Assembly: GCF_035918155.1 (NCBI RefSeq)
Contig: NZ_CP109327.1
Coordinates: 2,294,001-2,358,000 of the forward strand
Direction: 5' to 3'
Length of the DNA stretch: 64,000 nucleotides
Source: Streptomyces sp. NBC_01591
GTDB taxonomy: Bacteria > Actinomycetota > Actinomycetes > Streptomycetales > Streptomycetaceae
The position numbers and the translations under genes are program-made. Below, piece after piece: positions 52,034-61,247 of the stretch (the stretch's first letter is position 1; each line of letters begins with the position of its first letter). A model generated the notes under the pieces. The model saw only the letters and a list, made by a program, of their open reading frames with translations. It was not told the DNA's origin and did no database searches.

Positions 52034-52355
52034 CCTTCGCGTTCGTCGCCGATTCCTCCGCGATCCGTTCGTGGTGACGGATGACCTCCGCCACGATGAA
52101 GTTCAGCAGCTTCTCGGCGAAGGCCGGGTCCAGGTGCGCGCTCTCCGCGAGCTGCCTCAGCCGTTCGATCTGCCTGCTCTCGCGGGCCGGGTCGGCCGGG
52201 GGGAGCTGGTGGGCGGCCTTGAGGTGGCCGACCTGCTGGGTGCACTTGAAGCGCTCGGCGAGCATATGGACAACAGCGGCGTCAATGTTGTCGATGCTCT
52301 CGCGCAGCCGGTTCAGTTCCGCGCTCACGGACTCGTCGATGTCCCTGGTGGTCAT
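52014..52355 (-). CDS. Chorismate mutase (AroQ class)
   Basis: The 113-aa all-helical product matches the AroQ monofunctional mutase: ELNRLRESIDNIDAAVVHML in helix 1, KCTQQVGHLKAAHQLPPADP and RESRQIERLRQL, keeping the Arg/Lys/Glu active-site pattern. It converts chorismate to prephenate for Phe/Tyr synthesis. No prephenate dehydratase or other aromatic gene is adjacent. It lies 11 bp downstream of the AraC regulator gene on the same strand and may be read through from it. Confidence 0.88.
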   Translation of the reverse strand: MTTRDIDESVSAELNRLRESIDNIDAAVVHMLAERFKCTQQVGHLKAAHQLPPADPARESRQIERLRQLAESAHLDPAFAEKLLNFIVAEVIRHHERIAEESATNAKATGREV

Positions 52356-52366
52356 GGTCAGCGAGC

Positions 52367-53260
52367 TTAGACGGCCGGGCCCAGCGGGGTGATCGTCGGT
52401 GGGTGCTCCGGGTCCGGAACCTGGTCGCTCCAGCCGCCGGGCACGTTGCGGCCCTGCTGTTCGCGGAAGCGGACCGGGGCGGCGCCGACCCGGCGGGCGA
52501 AGAGGCGGGAGAAGTACGCCGGGTCGTCGTAGCCGACGCGTCGGGCGACAGCGGCGACCGGCAGGTCAGTGGCGGCGAGGAGCTCCTTGGCGCGGCCGAG
52601 CCGGATGCCGAGGAGGTAGTCCTTGGGGCTGCACCCGGCGCCCCGGCGTACCGCCGTGCGCAGTTCGGCGGGGGTCATGCTGTGCCGTGCCGCGTGCTCG
52701 GCGACGGACAGTGGCTGGAAGGCGTCGCGGGCGAGGGCCTGGAGTACGGGGTCGCCGTCGGGGCTGACATCGGCGCGGGCCCGGCGCAGGGCGACGAGGA
52801 GTTCATGGACGGCGGCGCCGGTCTCGACCTCCAGCAGCGGGTTGCCGCGCCGTGCCGCGCGTACGATGCGTCCGATCGCGGAGCGTGGGCCCGCCGTGTC
52901 GGCGAGCGGGACGAGCGGGCGGTCGGGCTCGATGTAGCCGAGTTCGGTGTAGGTGGCGGTGGCGGGGCCGGTGAAGTCGACGAAGCTCTCGTCCCAGCCG
53001 GTGCCCGGGTCGGCGCCGTAGTGGTGCGGGGTGCCGGGTGTGAGCCAGATCAGGCTGGGTGCGGTGACGCGTACCCGGCGGCCGTCGGGGTTGGTGAACC
53101 AGCCGCTGCCGGAGTTGATGACGACGGCCACGTGGTGGTCCAGGGTGCGGGGGCCGACGGTCGGCAGTGCGCCGTGCTGGAGTCCCACGCCCAGGCAGAC
53201 GAGGCCCAGCCGGTGGTGGAGCGGGCTGGGAGTGAAGAAACGCATCCAGGTGTGGTACAT
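52367..53260 (-). CDS. AraC family transcriptional regulator
   Basis: The 297-aa product has an AraC-type cupin sensor domain (residues ~10-160, with LGVGLQHGALPTVGPRTLDH, and HVAVVINSGSGWF) and a C-terminal two-HTH domain ending in AAVARRVGYDDPAYFSRLFARR, the AraC signature. The ATG at 53260 follows GGAGGAAGGAAGG; the longer frame to 53470 crosses the divergent promoter. It faces the GH35 beta-galactosidase gene, so regulation of that gene by a sugar ligand is a reasonable inference. Confidence 0.88.
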   Translation of the reverse strand: MYHTWMRFFTPSPLHHRLGLVCLGVGLQHGALPTVGPRTLDHHVAVVINSGSGWFTNPDGRRVRVTAPSLIWLTPGTPHHYGADPGTGWDESFVDFTGPATATYTELGYIEPDRPLVPLADTAGPRSAIGRIVRAARRGNPLLEVETGAAVHELLVALRRARADVSPDGDPVLQALARDAFQPLSVAEHAARHSMTPAELRTAVRRGAGCSPKDYLLGIRLGRAKELLAATDLPVAAVARRVGYDDPAYFSRLFARRVGAAPVRFREQQGRNVPGGWSDQVPDPEHPPTITPLGPAV

Positions 53261-53286
53261 CGGCCTTCCTTCCTCCCCTTTCGTTG

Positions 53287-53316
53287 CGCTGGTCCGATTT
53301 CTTTTCGCTGGTCCGA
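53287..53316. promoter_or_regulatory. Direct repeat CGCTGGTCCGA (candidate AraC operator)
   Basis: Two exact 11-bp copies at 53287-53297 and 53306-53316 are 19 bp apart start to start, close to two DNA turns, in the divergent region between the AraC gene and the beta-galactosidase gene. AraC-type proteins often bind such direct half-sites. Confidence 0.55.
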
Positions 53317-53487
53317 ACAATTGTGTCCAAACAGCAGTGATCTTTGTCCATGGACCGGCCGGGCGCCAGGGGGCGAAGGTGGGTGGCAACATTCCTCCCG
53401 GGTTCGCCCGCTCCGTGGTGCGTGCTGTCGTACGGGCCCGGGCCGTGCGGTTCCGGGGGACCGCACGCACAGGAGAGTACGAGCACG

Positions 53488-55293
53488 ATGGCTGACTTCA
53501 CCGTGGGGGACGACCACTTCCGGCTCGACGGAAAGCCCGTACGGCTGCTGTCGGGGGCCCTGCATTACTTCCGGGTTCATGAGGCGCAGTGGGATCACCG
53601 GCTGTCGATGCTGCGCGCCATGGGTCTCAATTGTGTCGAGACGTATGTGCCGTGGAATCTGCATGAGCCGCAGCCCGGCCGGTTCCGGGATGTGGCGGCG
53701 CTCGGCCGGTTCCTGGACGCGGCGCAGCGGGCCGGGCTGTGGGCGATCGTCCGGCCGGGGCCGTACATCTGTGCCGAGTGGGAGAACGGTGGTCTGCCGG
53801 TCTGGGTGACGGGGCGGTTCGGTCGGCGGGTGCGGTCCCGTGACGCGGAGTACCTGGGTGCCGTGGAGCGGTGGTTCACGGCGTTGCTGCCGCAGGTGGT
53901 GCAGCGGCAGATCGGGCGCGGCGGGCCGGTGATCATGGTCCAGGCGGAGAACGAGTACGGGAGCTACGGCTCCGATCAGGTCTACCTCCAGCGGGTGGCC
54001 GGGATGCTGCGTGAGCGCGGGGTGACCGTGCCGCTGTTCACGTCCGACGGGCCGGAGGACCACATGCTCACGGGCGGTTCCGTGCCGGGGCTGCTGGCCA
54101 CGGCGAACTTCGGGTCGGGTGCGCGGGAGGCGTTCGAGGTGCTGCGCCGCCATCAGCCGAAGGGGCCGCTGATGTGCATGGAGTTCTGGTGCGGGTGGTT
54201 CGAGCACTGGGGTGCCGAGCCGATCGTGCGGAAGCCGGCGCAGGCCACCGAGGCGCTGCGGGAGATCCTGGAGTGCGGGGCGTCGGTGAACATCTACATG
54301 GCGCACGGGGGGACGAACTTCGCCGGGTGGGCGGGGGCGAACCGGTCCGGTCCGATCCAGGACCAGGACTTCCTGCCGACGGTGACGTCGTACGACTACG
54401 ACGCGCCGATCGACGAGTACGGCCGTCCCACGGAGAAGTTCCGGCTGTTCCGCGAGGTGCTCGCCGAGTACGCGGACGGGCCGCTTCCGGAGTTGCCGCC
54501 CGAGCCGGTCGGGCTTGCGGTTCCGGTGCGGGCCGAGCTGACGGACTGGGCGCCGCTGAATGCCGTGCTGGACGCGCTGGGTGACGAGGAGGCGGCGCCG
54601 TCCGGTGTTCCGCCGACCTTCGAGGAGCTGGGTGTCGACCGGGGTCTGGTGCGCTACCAGGTGGCTGTGCCCGGTCCGCGCCGGCCCTACGAGCTGAGTG
54701 TGGCGGGGCTCCGGGACCGGGCCGTGGTGTATGTGGACGGGGTCCGGGAGGGTGTGCTGACCGAGGAGAACTGCACCCTGGACGAGCCGGTGGCCGGGCC
54801 TGCGGAGGTCGAGCTGTGGGTGGAGTCGCTGGGCCGGGTCAATTACGGGCCGCGGCTCGGTGAGCCCAAGGGGATCACGGGCGGGGTGCGGCACGAGCGG
54901 CAGTTCCTGCACGGGGTGCGGGCGCGGGCGCTGCGGCTGGAGGCGTTCGAGGAGCCGGACGCGCTGGCCGGGGTGGCGTTCGGCAGTGCCGAGGGGGCCG
55001 GGCCCACCGGGCTGTTCCGGGGGACGTTCGAGGTCTCCGGGGCGGCCGGCACCGGGCATGCGGGGCTCGAACTGCCGGGCTGGACGCGTGGGTTCGTCTG
55101 GGTGAACGGCTTCTGCCTGGGGCGCTACTGGTCGTTGGGCGCGCAGCGGACTCTGTACGTGCCGGGGCCGGTGCTGCGGGAGGGTGTCAACGAGGTGTGG
55201 GTGCTGGAGCTGGAGGGCGCGGGCGCGCCGTACGCGGAGCTGGGCCCGGGGGTGCCTGTCCGGACGGGCACCCCCGGGGATGTTCAGGTGTGA
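53488..55293 (+). CDS. Beta-galactosidase (GH35)
   Basis: The 601-aa product is a family 35 glycosidase. MLRAMGLNCVETYVPWNLHE opens the barrel, MVQAENEYGSYG holds the acid/base Glu156, and GPLMCMEFWCGWFEHWG holds the nucleophile Glu232. C-terminal beta domains follow (ELPGWTRGFVWVNGFCLGRY). No signal peptide is visible, so it acts on imported galactosides. ATG 53488 follows AGGAGAG. It is divergent from the AraC regulator and converges with the trypsin gene 24 bp later. No sugar transporter lies beside it. Confidence 0.93.
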   Translation: MADFTVGDDHFRLDGKPVRLLSGALHYFRVHEAQWDHRLSMLRAMGLNCVETYVPWNLHEPQPGRFRDVAALGRFLDAAQRAGLWAIVRPGPYICAEWENGGLPVWVTGRFGRRVRSRDAEYLGAVERWFTALLPQVVQRQIGRGGPVIMVQAENEYGSYGSDQVYLQRVAGMLRERGVTVPLFTSDGPEDHMLTGGSVPGLLATANFGSGAREAFEVLRRHQPKGPLMCMEFWCGWFEHWGAEPIVRKPAQATEALREILECGASVNIYMAHGGTNFAGWAGANRSGPIQDQDFLPTVTSYDYDAPIDEYGRPTEKFRLFREVLAEYADGPLPELPPEPVGLAVPVRAELTDWAPLNAVLDALGDEEAAPSGVPPTFEELGVDRGLVRYQVAVPGPRRPYELSVAGLRDRAVVYVDGVREGVLTEENCTLDEPVAGPAEVELWVESLGRVNYGPRLGEPKGITGGVRHERQFLHGVRARALRLEAFEEPDALAGVAFGSAEGAGPTGLFRGTFEVSGAAGTGHAGLELPGWTRGFVWVNGFCLGRYWSLGAQRTLYVPGPVLREGVNEVWVLELEGAGAPYAELGPGVPVRTGTPGDVQV

Positions 55294-55317
55294 TTCAGGA
55301 ACCGGCCGGGGCCGGGG

Positions 55318-56241
<924 letters not shown>

Positions 56242-56336
56242 TCACGGCGCCCACAAGGTTCACTTTCCGGCCAAGATCACCCACGGCGTTCCGGCTACAG
56301 TGAAATCCGGTCGGGCCTCGCGGATGGGGGTGGGAC

Positions 56337-57245
56337 GTGGCGGACGACGGCCGGAGCACCGGCAGTCCGGTGGTTCATGGATTCCCGCACCTCGAAACGG
56401 TCCGGTCCGCGATCACGGCGCTGTACCGGCGGCTGTCGTACGACGGTGTCCGCGGCTACGCCACGAGCCTCGCCCCCGTCGACGCCGCCTTCGACGACCA
56501 GGACGACCTGTATCTCGGCACCCAGCGGGTGGCGCGGGCGGTGGTCCAGCACCTGCATCTGCCGGACGCCCGCATGATCGTCGGCTTCCGGCCGATGGAG
56601 CACGCCGCCGGTGTCGAACTGGCCGCGGGCCCCGAGTACTTCGTCGAACTCAACGACCGTTTCCGCACCCACCGCAGGGACATCGGCGCCGCGCTCTCGC
56701 ACGAGGTCACACATGTGCTGCTGCACCGCCTCGGCCTGGAGTTCCCCGGTACGCGCGACAACGAGATCCTCACCGACACCGTGACCACGTACCTGGGCGC
56801 GGGGTGGCTGCTGCTCGACGCCTTCCGCGAGGACCGGGTCTCCAGCCAGAAGCTCGGCTATCTCACCCCGGAGGAGTTCGGGTACGTCCTCGCCAAGCGG
56901 GCGCTGGCCTTCGACGAGGACCCGTCACCGTGGTTCACCAGCCCGCAGGCCTACACGGCCTACACGAAGGGACGGGCACAGGCCCTCCAGGACACCCGGC
57001 AGCCGCCGCTCACGGCGGCGGGCTGGGCGGGCCGCCGCCGTTACGCGAAGGACCGGCGGCACGCCCAGGACCATCCGGACGCCCCCGCGGCCCCCGGTGT
57101 TCCGTACACCTTCGAGGGCGGCCCGGACGGACTGCGGGTCTCCTTCGCGTGCCCGGCCTGCCACCAGCGCATCCGTGTTCCGGTACGCGGCCGGGTGCGG
57201 GCCCGGTGCGGGCTGTGCCGGACCGTCCTGGACTGCAGCACCTGA
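56337..57245 (+). CDS. Gluzincin-like metalloprotease with C-terminal zinc ribbon
   Basis: The 302-aa product carries HEVTH at residues 122-126 and, 16 residues later, NEILTD with Glu143, which fits the HExxH...NExxSD zinc-binding pattern of gluzincins such as thermolysin. The C-terminus has two Cys pairs (CPAC near 269-272 and CGLC near 287-290), a likely zinc ribbon. No signal peptide or membrane segment is visible, so the protein is probably cytosolic. GTG 56337 follows a G-rich site. No close family recognised; it could be an inactive protease-fold protein if other residues are missing. Confidence 0.7.
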   Translation: MADDGRSTGSPVVHGFPHLETVRSAITALYRRLSYDGVRGYATSLAPVDAAFDDQDDLYLGTQRVARAVVQHLHLPDARMIVGFRPMEHAAGVELAAGPEYFVELNDRFRTHRRDIGAALSHEVTHVLLHRLGLEFPGTRDNEILTDTVTTYLGAGWLLLDAFREDRVSSQKLGYLTPEEFGYVLAKRALAFDEDPSPWFTSPQAYTAYTKGRAQALQDTRQPPLTAAGWAGRRRYAKDRRHAQDHPDAPAAPGVPYTFEGGPDGLRVSFACPACHQRIRVPVRGRVRARCGLCRTVLDCST

Positions 57246-57370
57246 ACCGCGCCGCCGCGGCAGCCCCGTGGCCCGGGTTCCTCCGCCGTACGGCCCGTCC
57301 GGCGGTGCCGACGGCCGCGTAACCTTCGGGGCGGACCGGGAACAGCCACGGGCGTGCGGGGGAGGACGGG

Positions 57371-58543
57371 ATGACAGTCTCCGGGGTCGGTTGGGCGTGG
57401 CTTCTGGACGACGTCGTCCGCGTGATCCTCTCGTGGGACGAGGAGCCCGCCCTGGCGGCGCGTCGTCTCGACGATGTGCTCCGAAGGGTGACTCCGCACG
57501 AACTGATCCGGCTCGAATCGGGCTACCGAAGCCGGCACTACAGTCTCGGCGCAGTCGATCACGGTGCCCTGCCCGGTGATCAGGCGCCCGACGACGCGAC
57601 GGCCGAGCGGCACGGCACGGCCGTGGCGGCCCTGATGTCGTTCGACCGGTCGGGATATCTGCGGGAGGCGGGCGTCGCACGCCTCGCCGGCACCGCGGAC
57701 CCCTTCGCGGTGCCCTTCCTCCTGCTGCGGCTGAACGATCCGGTCGAGGAGGTGCGGGTTCTCGCGCAGGGCGCGGTGGCCGCACGGCTGGGTCCCGAAC
57801 ACGTGGAGCTCCTCGTCCAGCTTCTCCCCCTCATCGACGGTCTGCGCGGACGCCGCAGGCCCGGCCGGGTACTGACCGCGGTGGAGGACCTTCTCCACCG
57901 CGCCGGGACGGACGCGCTGTGGCGGGGTGCCCGGTCGGACGACCCCCTGATGCGCGGGAGTTGTCTGCGGTGGCTCGCCCGGACCGATCCGGTCACGGCC
58001 GTCGGGACCGCCTTCACGACCCGGGACCCCGCCCTGTGGCAGTGGGCAGCCCGCACCGCCACGTCCTCGCGGCTGACACCGGCCGAGCAGGACGCACTGC
58101 TTCCGCTCCTCGAAGGCAGCAGCAGCCCCCGCATACGCCTGCGGGCCCTGCGGGCCAGGGCCCGCAGCCCGCAGGGCGAGGCACAGGTGCGGCGGGCCGT
58201 GCTCGACCCGGACGCCCGGATCCGCTACCACGCCCGCGCCACGCTGTACGCCCGCGGGCACACGGATCTCGCGCCGCAGGTGTATCGCGACGCCCTGGCA
58301 CCGGCTTCCGTCCCGGCCGCGACCGCCATCGGCGCGCTCGGCGGGCTGGCCGACCTGGGCAGCGCGTGCGACGTGCCTCGGATCCTGGACTTCACGGCCC
58401 ACCCCAAGGCCCGCGTACGCGCCGAGGCCTGGCGGGCCCTGAGCATTCTGGACCCGCGGGAAGTGGGCCGGAGAGCCGACCGGCTGGGGGCCGACCCCAG
58501 CAACAAGGTGCGGCGCCATCTCCCGGGCCCGCGGGCGGAGTGA
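57371..58543 (+). CDS. HEAT-repeat protein
   Basis: The 390-aa product consists of repeated ~35-residue helix pairs, e.g. DPFAVPFLLLRLNDPVEEVR and VLAQGAVAARLG, LMRGSCLRWLARTDPVTAVG, and HPKARVRAEAWRALSILDPR. These are HEAT/PBS-like repeats forming a superhelical scaffold. ATG 57371 follows GGAGG. It is on the same strand as, and 125 bp after, the zincin-like gene. No enzymatic motif is visible. Confidence 0.75.
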   Translation: MTVSGVGWAWLLDDVVRVILSWDEEPALAARRLDDVLRRVTPHELIRLESGYRSRHYSLGAVDHGALPGDQAPDDATAERHGTAVAALMSFDRSGYLREAGVARLAGTADPFAVPFLLLRLNDPVEEVRVLAQGAVAARLGPEHVELLVQLLPLIDGLRGRRRPGRVLTAVEDLLHRAGTDALWRGARSDDPLMRGSCLRWLARTDPVTAVGTAFTTRDPALWQWAARTATSSRLTPAEQDALLPLLEGSSSPRIRLRALRARARSPQGEAQVRRAVLDPDARIRYHARATLYARGHTDLAPQVYRDALAPASVPAATAIGALGGLADLGSACDVPRILDFTAHPKARVRAEAWRALSILDPREVGRRADRLGADPSNKVRRHLPGPRAE

Positions 58544-58626
58544 CACCGGCCGGGCCGAAGTCCGCGAAGCCGCCCCCACTCGGCGTACCGCCGGGGCCCG
58601 TCCGGCGGATCAGGGCCGGACAGGCC

Positions 58627-59538
58627 CTACTCCGCCCCGTACACCGGCTGCGCCGGCTCCGCCTCCGACAGCAGCTTCCGTGCCGCCTCCCCCGCCTCCG
58701 CCGGCGCCCACCGGGCCCTGCGGTCCACGGAAGGACCCGGGCGCCAGCCCTCCATGACCGTGATCCGGCCGGCCTCCACCTCGAAGACCCGCCCGGTCAC
58801 CCCGTCGCTCGCGGCCGAGCCGAGCCACACCACCAGCGGGGACACGTTCTCGGGGGCCATCGCGTCGAACTCCCCCTCCCCCGGTGCCGCCATCGCCTGC
58901 GCGAACGTCTGCTCGGTCATCCGGGTCCGGGCCGCCGGGGCGATCGCGTTGACCTGGACCCCGTACCGGCCCATTTCCGCGGCGGCGACCAGCGTGAGGC
59001 CGACGATCCCGGCCTTCGCGGCGGAGTAGTTGCCCTGGCCGACGCTGCCGAGCAGCCCCGCGCCGGAACCGGTGTTGATCACCCGGGCCGCCGGAGCGCG
59101 GCCCGCCTTCACCTCGGCCCGCCAGTACGCGGACGCATGCTTCAACGGCAGGAAGTGGCCCTTGAGATGGACCCGCATCACGGCGTCCCAGTCGTCCTCG
59201 TCCAGATTCACCAGCATCCGGTCGCGCAGGAATCCCGCGTTGTTGACCAGCGTGTCCAGCCGTCCGAAGGTCTCCAGCGCGGCCGCGACCAGTGAAACCG
59301 CCCCTTCGGTCGTGGCGATGTCGCCCCCGTGGGCGACCGCCTCGCCACCCGCCGCCACGATCTCGTCGACCACCTGCCGGGCCGGTCCGGACGAGCCGCC
59401 GTCGCCGCCGGGGCCGACCCCCAGATCGTTGACGACCACCTTCGCACCCTCGGCGGCGAAGGCGAGCGCATGGGCCCGGCCGAGCCCGCGCCCCGCACCC
59501 GTCACGATCACCACGCGGCCGTCGCACAGACCAGTCAT
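58627..59538 (-). CDS. Short-chain dehydrogenase of the steroid (HIP) cluster
   Basis: The 303-aa product is an SDR: TGAGRGLG cofactor motif near residue 14, NNAG, the Ser in INTGSGAGLLGS and the YSAAK catalytic motif. The C-terminus extends ~50 residues beyond the classical SDR core. It lies divergently to echA20-ipdABC exactly as SDR genes do beside the M. tuberculosis HIP-catabolic genes (Rv3548c/Rv3549c next to Rv3550-Rv3553, from memory). It probably oxidises a hydroxyacyl-CoA or hydroxysteroid intermediate. ATG 59538 has GGAGG 6 bp upstream. Confidence 0.87.
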   Translation of the reverse strand: MTGLCDGRVVIVTGAGRGLGRAHALAFAAEGAKVVVNDLGVGPGGDGGSSGPARQVVDEIVAAGGEAVAHGGDIATTEGAVSLVAAALETFGRLDTLVNNAGFLRDRMLVNLDEDDWDAVMRVHLKGHFLPLKHASAYWRAEVKAGRAPAARVINTGSGAGLLGSVGQGNYSAAKAGIVGLTLVAAAEMGRYGVQVNAIAPAARTRMTEQTFAQAMAAPGEGEFDAMAPENVSPLVVWLGSAASDGVTGRVFEVEAGRITVMEGWRPGPSVDRRARWAPAEAGEAARKLLSEAEPAQPVYGAE

Positions 59539-59573
59539 CACTCGCCTCCTTGTTGGCGATGCGGGGGCAGGCT

Positions 59574-59614
59574 GCTACCTTCCACACCTAACAAATGTTT
59601 GGTGGGAAGGTAGC
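59574..59614. promoter_or_regulatory. Nested palindrome in the SDR/echA20 divergent promoter
   Basis: Perfect 10-bp outer arms GCTACCTTCC (59574-59583) and GGAAGGTAGC (59605-59614) enclose an imperfect 18-bp palindrome ACCTAACAAATGTTTGGT (59586-59603). The inner element, with AACAAATGTT at its centre, looks like a TetR-type operator; the KstR2 regulator of mycobacterial HIP genes is a TetR protein. It lies 35 bp before the SDR start and 10 bp before echA20, so binding could block both genes. It does not match the published KstR2 half-site (CAAG/CTTG) exactly. Confidence 0.6.
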
Positions 59615-59624
59615 TGATTCGCTC

Positions 59625-60368
59625 ATGGGTGTCTCCACCGCAAGTCCCGGCAAGGGCATCCGACTCGTCACGGTCGACCAGCCACCCGTCAACGCTCTGC
59701 CCGTGCAGGGCTGGTACGACCTCGCCGACGCACTCCGCGCGGCGGGCCGCGATCCCGAGGTCCGCTGTGTGGTGCTGGCCGCCGCCGGACGCGGATTCAA
59801 CGCGGGCGTCGACATCAAGGAGATGCAGCGCGACACCGGGCACGACACCCTGATCGGCGCCAACCGCGGCTGCTACGAGGCGTTCGCCGCCGTGTACGAG
59901 TGCGAGGTCCCGGTCGTCGCCGCGGTGAACGGCTTCTGCCTCGGCGGCGGCATCGGCCTCGTCGGCAACGCGGACGCGATCGTGGCGAGCGACGACGCCA
60001 CGTTCGGCCTGCCCGAACTGGACCGGGGCGCGCTCGGCGCGGCGACCCATCTGGCCCGGCTGGTGCCCCAGCATCTGATGCGCGCGCTCTACTACACCTC
60101 GCGCACCGCCACCGCCGCCGAACTGCACGCCCACGGCTCGGTCTGGAAGGTCGTACCGCGCGATGAACTCCTCGGTGCGGCACTGGAGCTGGCGGGCGAG
60201 ATAGCCCGCAAGGACGGGTATCTGATCCGGCTGGCCAAGGCCGCCATCAACGGCATCGACCCGGTGGACGTACGCCGCAGCTACCGCTTCGAGCAGGGCT
60301 TCACCTTCGAGGCCAACCTCAGCGGCGTCGCCGGCCGCGTCCGCGAAACGTTCGGCAAGGAGGCCTGA
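59625..60368 (+). CDS. echA20: Enoyl-CoA hydratase-family enzyme EchA20 (steroid C/D ring hydrolase)
   Basis: The 247-aa crotonase-fold product has GRGFNAGVDIKEMQ and VNGFCLGGGIGLVGNADAI, near-identical in pattern to M. tuberculosis EchA20 (same length). EchA20 opens the remaining steroid ring of HIEC-CoA in the cholesterol pathway. ATG 59625 matches the EchA20 N-terminus; the longer start at 59595 lies inside the operator palindrome. The ribosome site is weak. It is followed by ipdA after a 3-bp gap. Confidence 0.9.
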   Translation: MGVSTASPGKGIRLVTVDQPPVNALPVQGWYDLADALRAAGRDPEVRCVVLAAAGRGFNAGVDIKEMQRDTGHDTLIGANRGCYEAFAAVYECEVPVVAAVNGFCLGGGIGLVGNADAIVASDDATFGLPELDRGALGAATHLARLVPQHLMRALYYTSRTATAAELHAHGSVWKVVPRDELLGAALELAGEIARKDGYLIRLAKAAINGIDPVDVRRSYRFEQGFTFEANLSGVAGRVRETFGKEA

Positions 60369-60371
60369 GGC

Positions 60372-61247
60372 ATGACCATGACCGACAAGACCATGACGGC
60401 CGACGACGTCGTCTCCCGGCTCAGCAGCGGGATGACGATCGGCATCGGCGGCTGGGGCTCACGCCGCAAACCCATGGCGCTGGTGCGGGCACTGCTCCGC
60501 TCCGGGATCACCGATCTCACCGTGGTCTCGTACGGCGGCCCCGACGTGGGTCTGCTCGCCGCAGCCGGCAGGATCCGGAAACTGGTCGCGGCGTTCGCCA
60601 CCCTCGACTCGATCCCGCTCGAACCCCACTTCAGGGCGGCCCGCCAGCGCGGCGCGTTCGAACTGATGGAGATCGACGAGGCCATGTTCATGTGGGGGCT
60701 GCACGCCGCCGCGAACCGGCTGCCGTTCCTCCCCGTGCGCGCCGGGATCGGCTCCGACGTGATGCGGGTCAACCCGGGCCTGCGCACGGTCGTTTCGCCG
60801 TACGCGGACGGCGAGGAGTTCGTCGCGATGCCCGCACTGCGGATGGACGCCGCGCTGGTCCACATGAACCGCGCCGACCGGTTCGGCAACGGCCAGTACC
60901 TCGGCCCCGACCCGTACTTCGACGACCTCTTCTGCGAGGCCGCGGACACCGCGTACGTGTCCTGCGAACGCCTCGTGGAGACGGCCGAGCTGACCGGGAA
61001 CGCCGCCCCGCAGACCCTCCTCGTCAAACGGCACTCCGTCACCGGTGTCGTCGAGACCCCGAACGGCGCGCACTTCACCTCCTGCGTGCCCGACCACCCG
61101 CGCGACGAGGCGTTCCAGAAGGCGTACGCGACCGCCGCCGCCGACCCCGACGCCTGGGCCGCCTTCAGCGAGCGCTTCCTGCCCGCCGGGGGCGACGAGA
61201 AGAGCTACCAGTCGGCCGTCCGGACCTGGCACGAGGAGCAGAAATGA
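60372..61247 (+). CDS. ipdA: COCHEA-CoA hydrolase/CoA-transferase-like subunit IpdA
   Basis: The 291-aa product is a CoA-transferase alpha-type subunit: LSSGMTIGIGGWGSRRKPMA at the N-terminus, LTVVSYGGPDVGLLAAAG, then MPALRMDAALVHMNRADRFG. It matches the layout of mycobacterial IpdA, which with IpdB hydrolyses the last steroid ring. Its stop codon overlaps ipdB by four bases (ATGA), matching a one-to-one complex. Confidence 0.9.
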   Translation: MTMTDKTMTADDVVSRLSSGMTIGIGGWGSRRKPMALVRALLRSGITDLTVVSYGGPDVGLLAAAGRIRKLVAAFATLDSIPLEPHFRAARQRGAFELMEIDEAMFMWGLHAAANRLPFLPVRAGIGSDVMRVNPGLRTVVSPYADGEEFVAMPALRMDAALVHMNRADRFGNGQYLGPDPYFDDLFCEAADTAYVSCERLVETAELTGNAAPQTLLVKRHSVTGVVETPNGAHFTSCVPDHPRDEAFQKAYATAAADPDAWAAFSERFLPAGGDEKSYQSAVRTWHEEQK

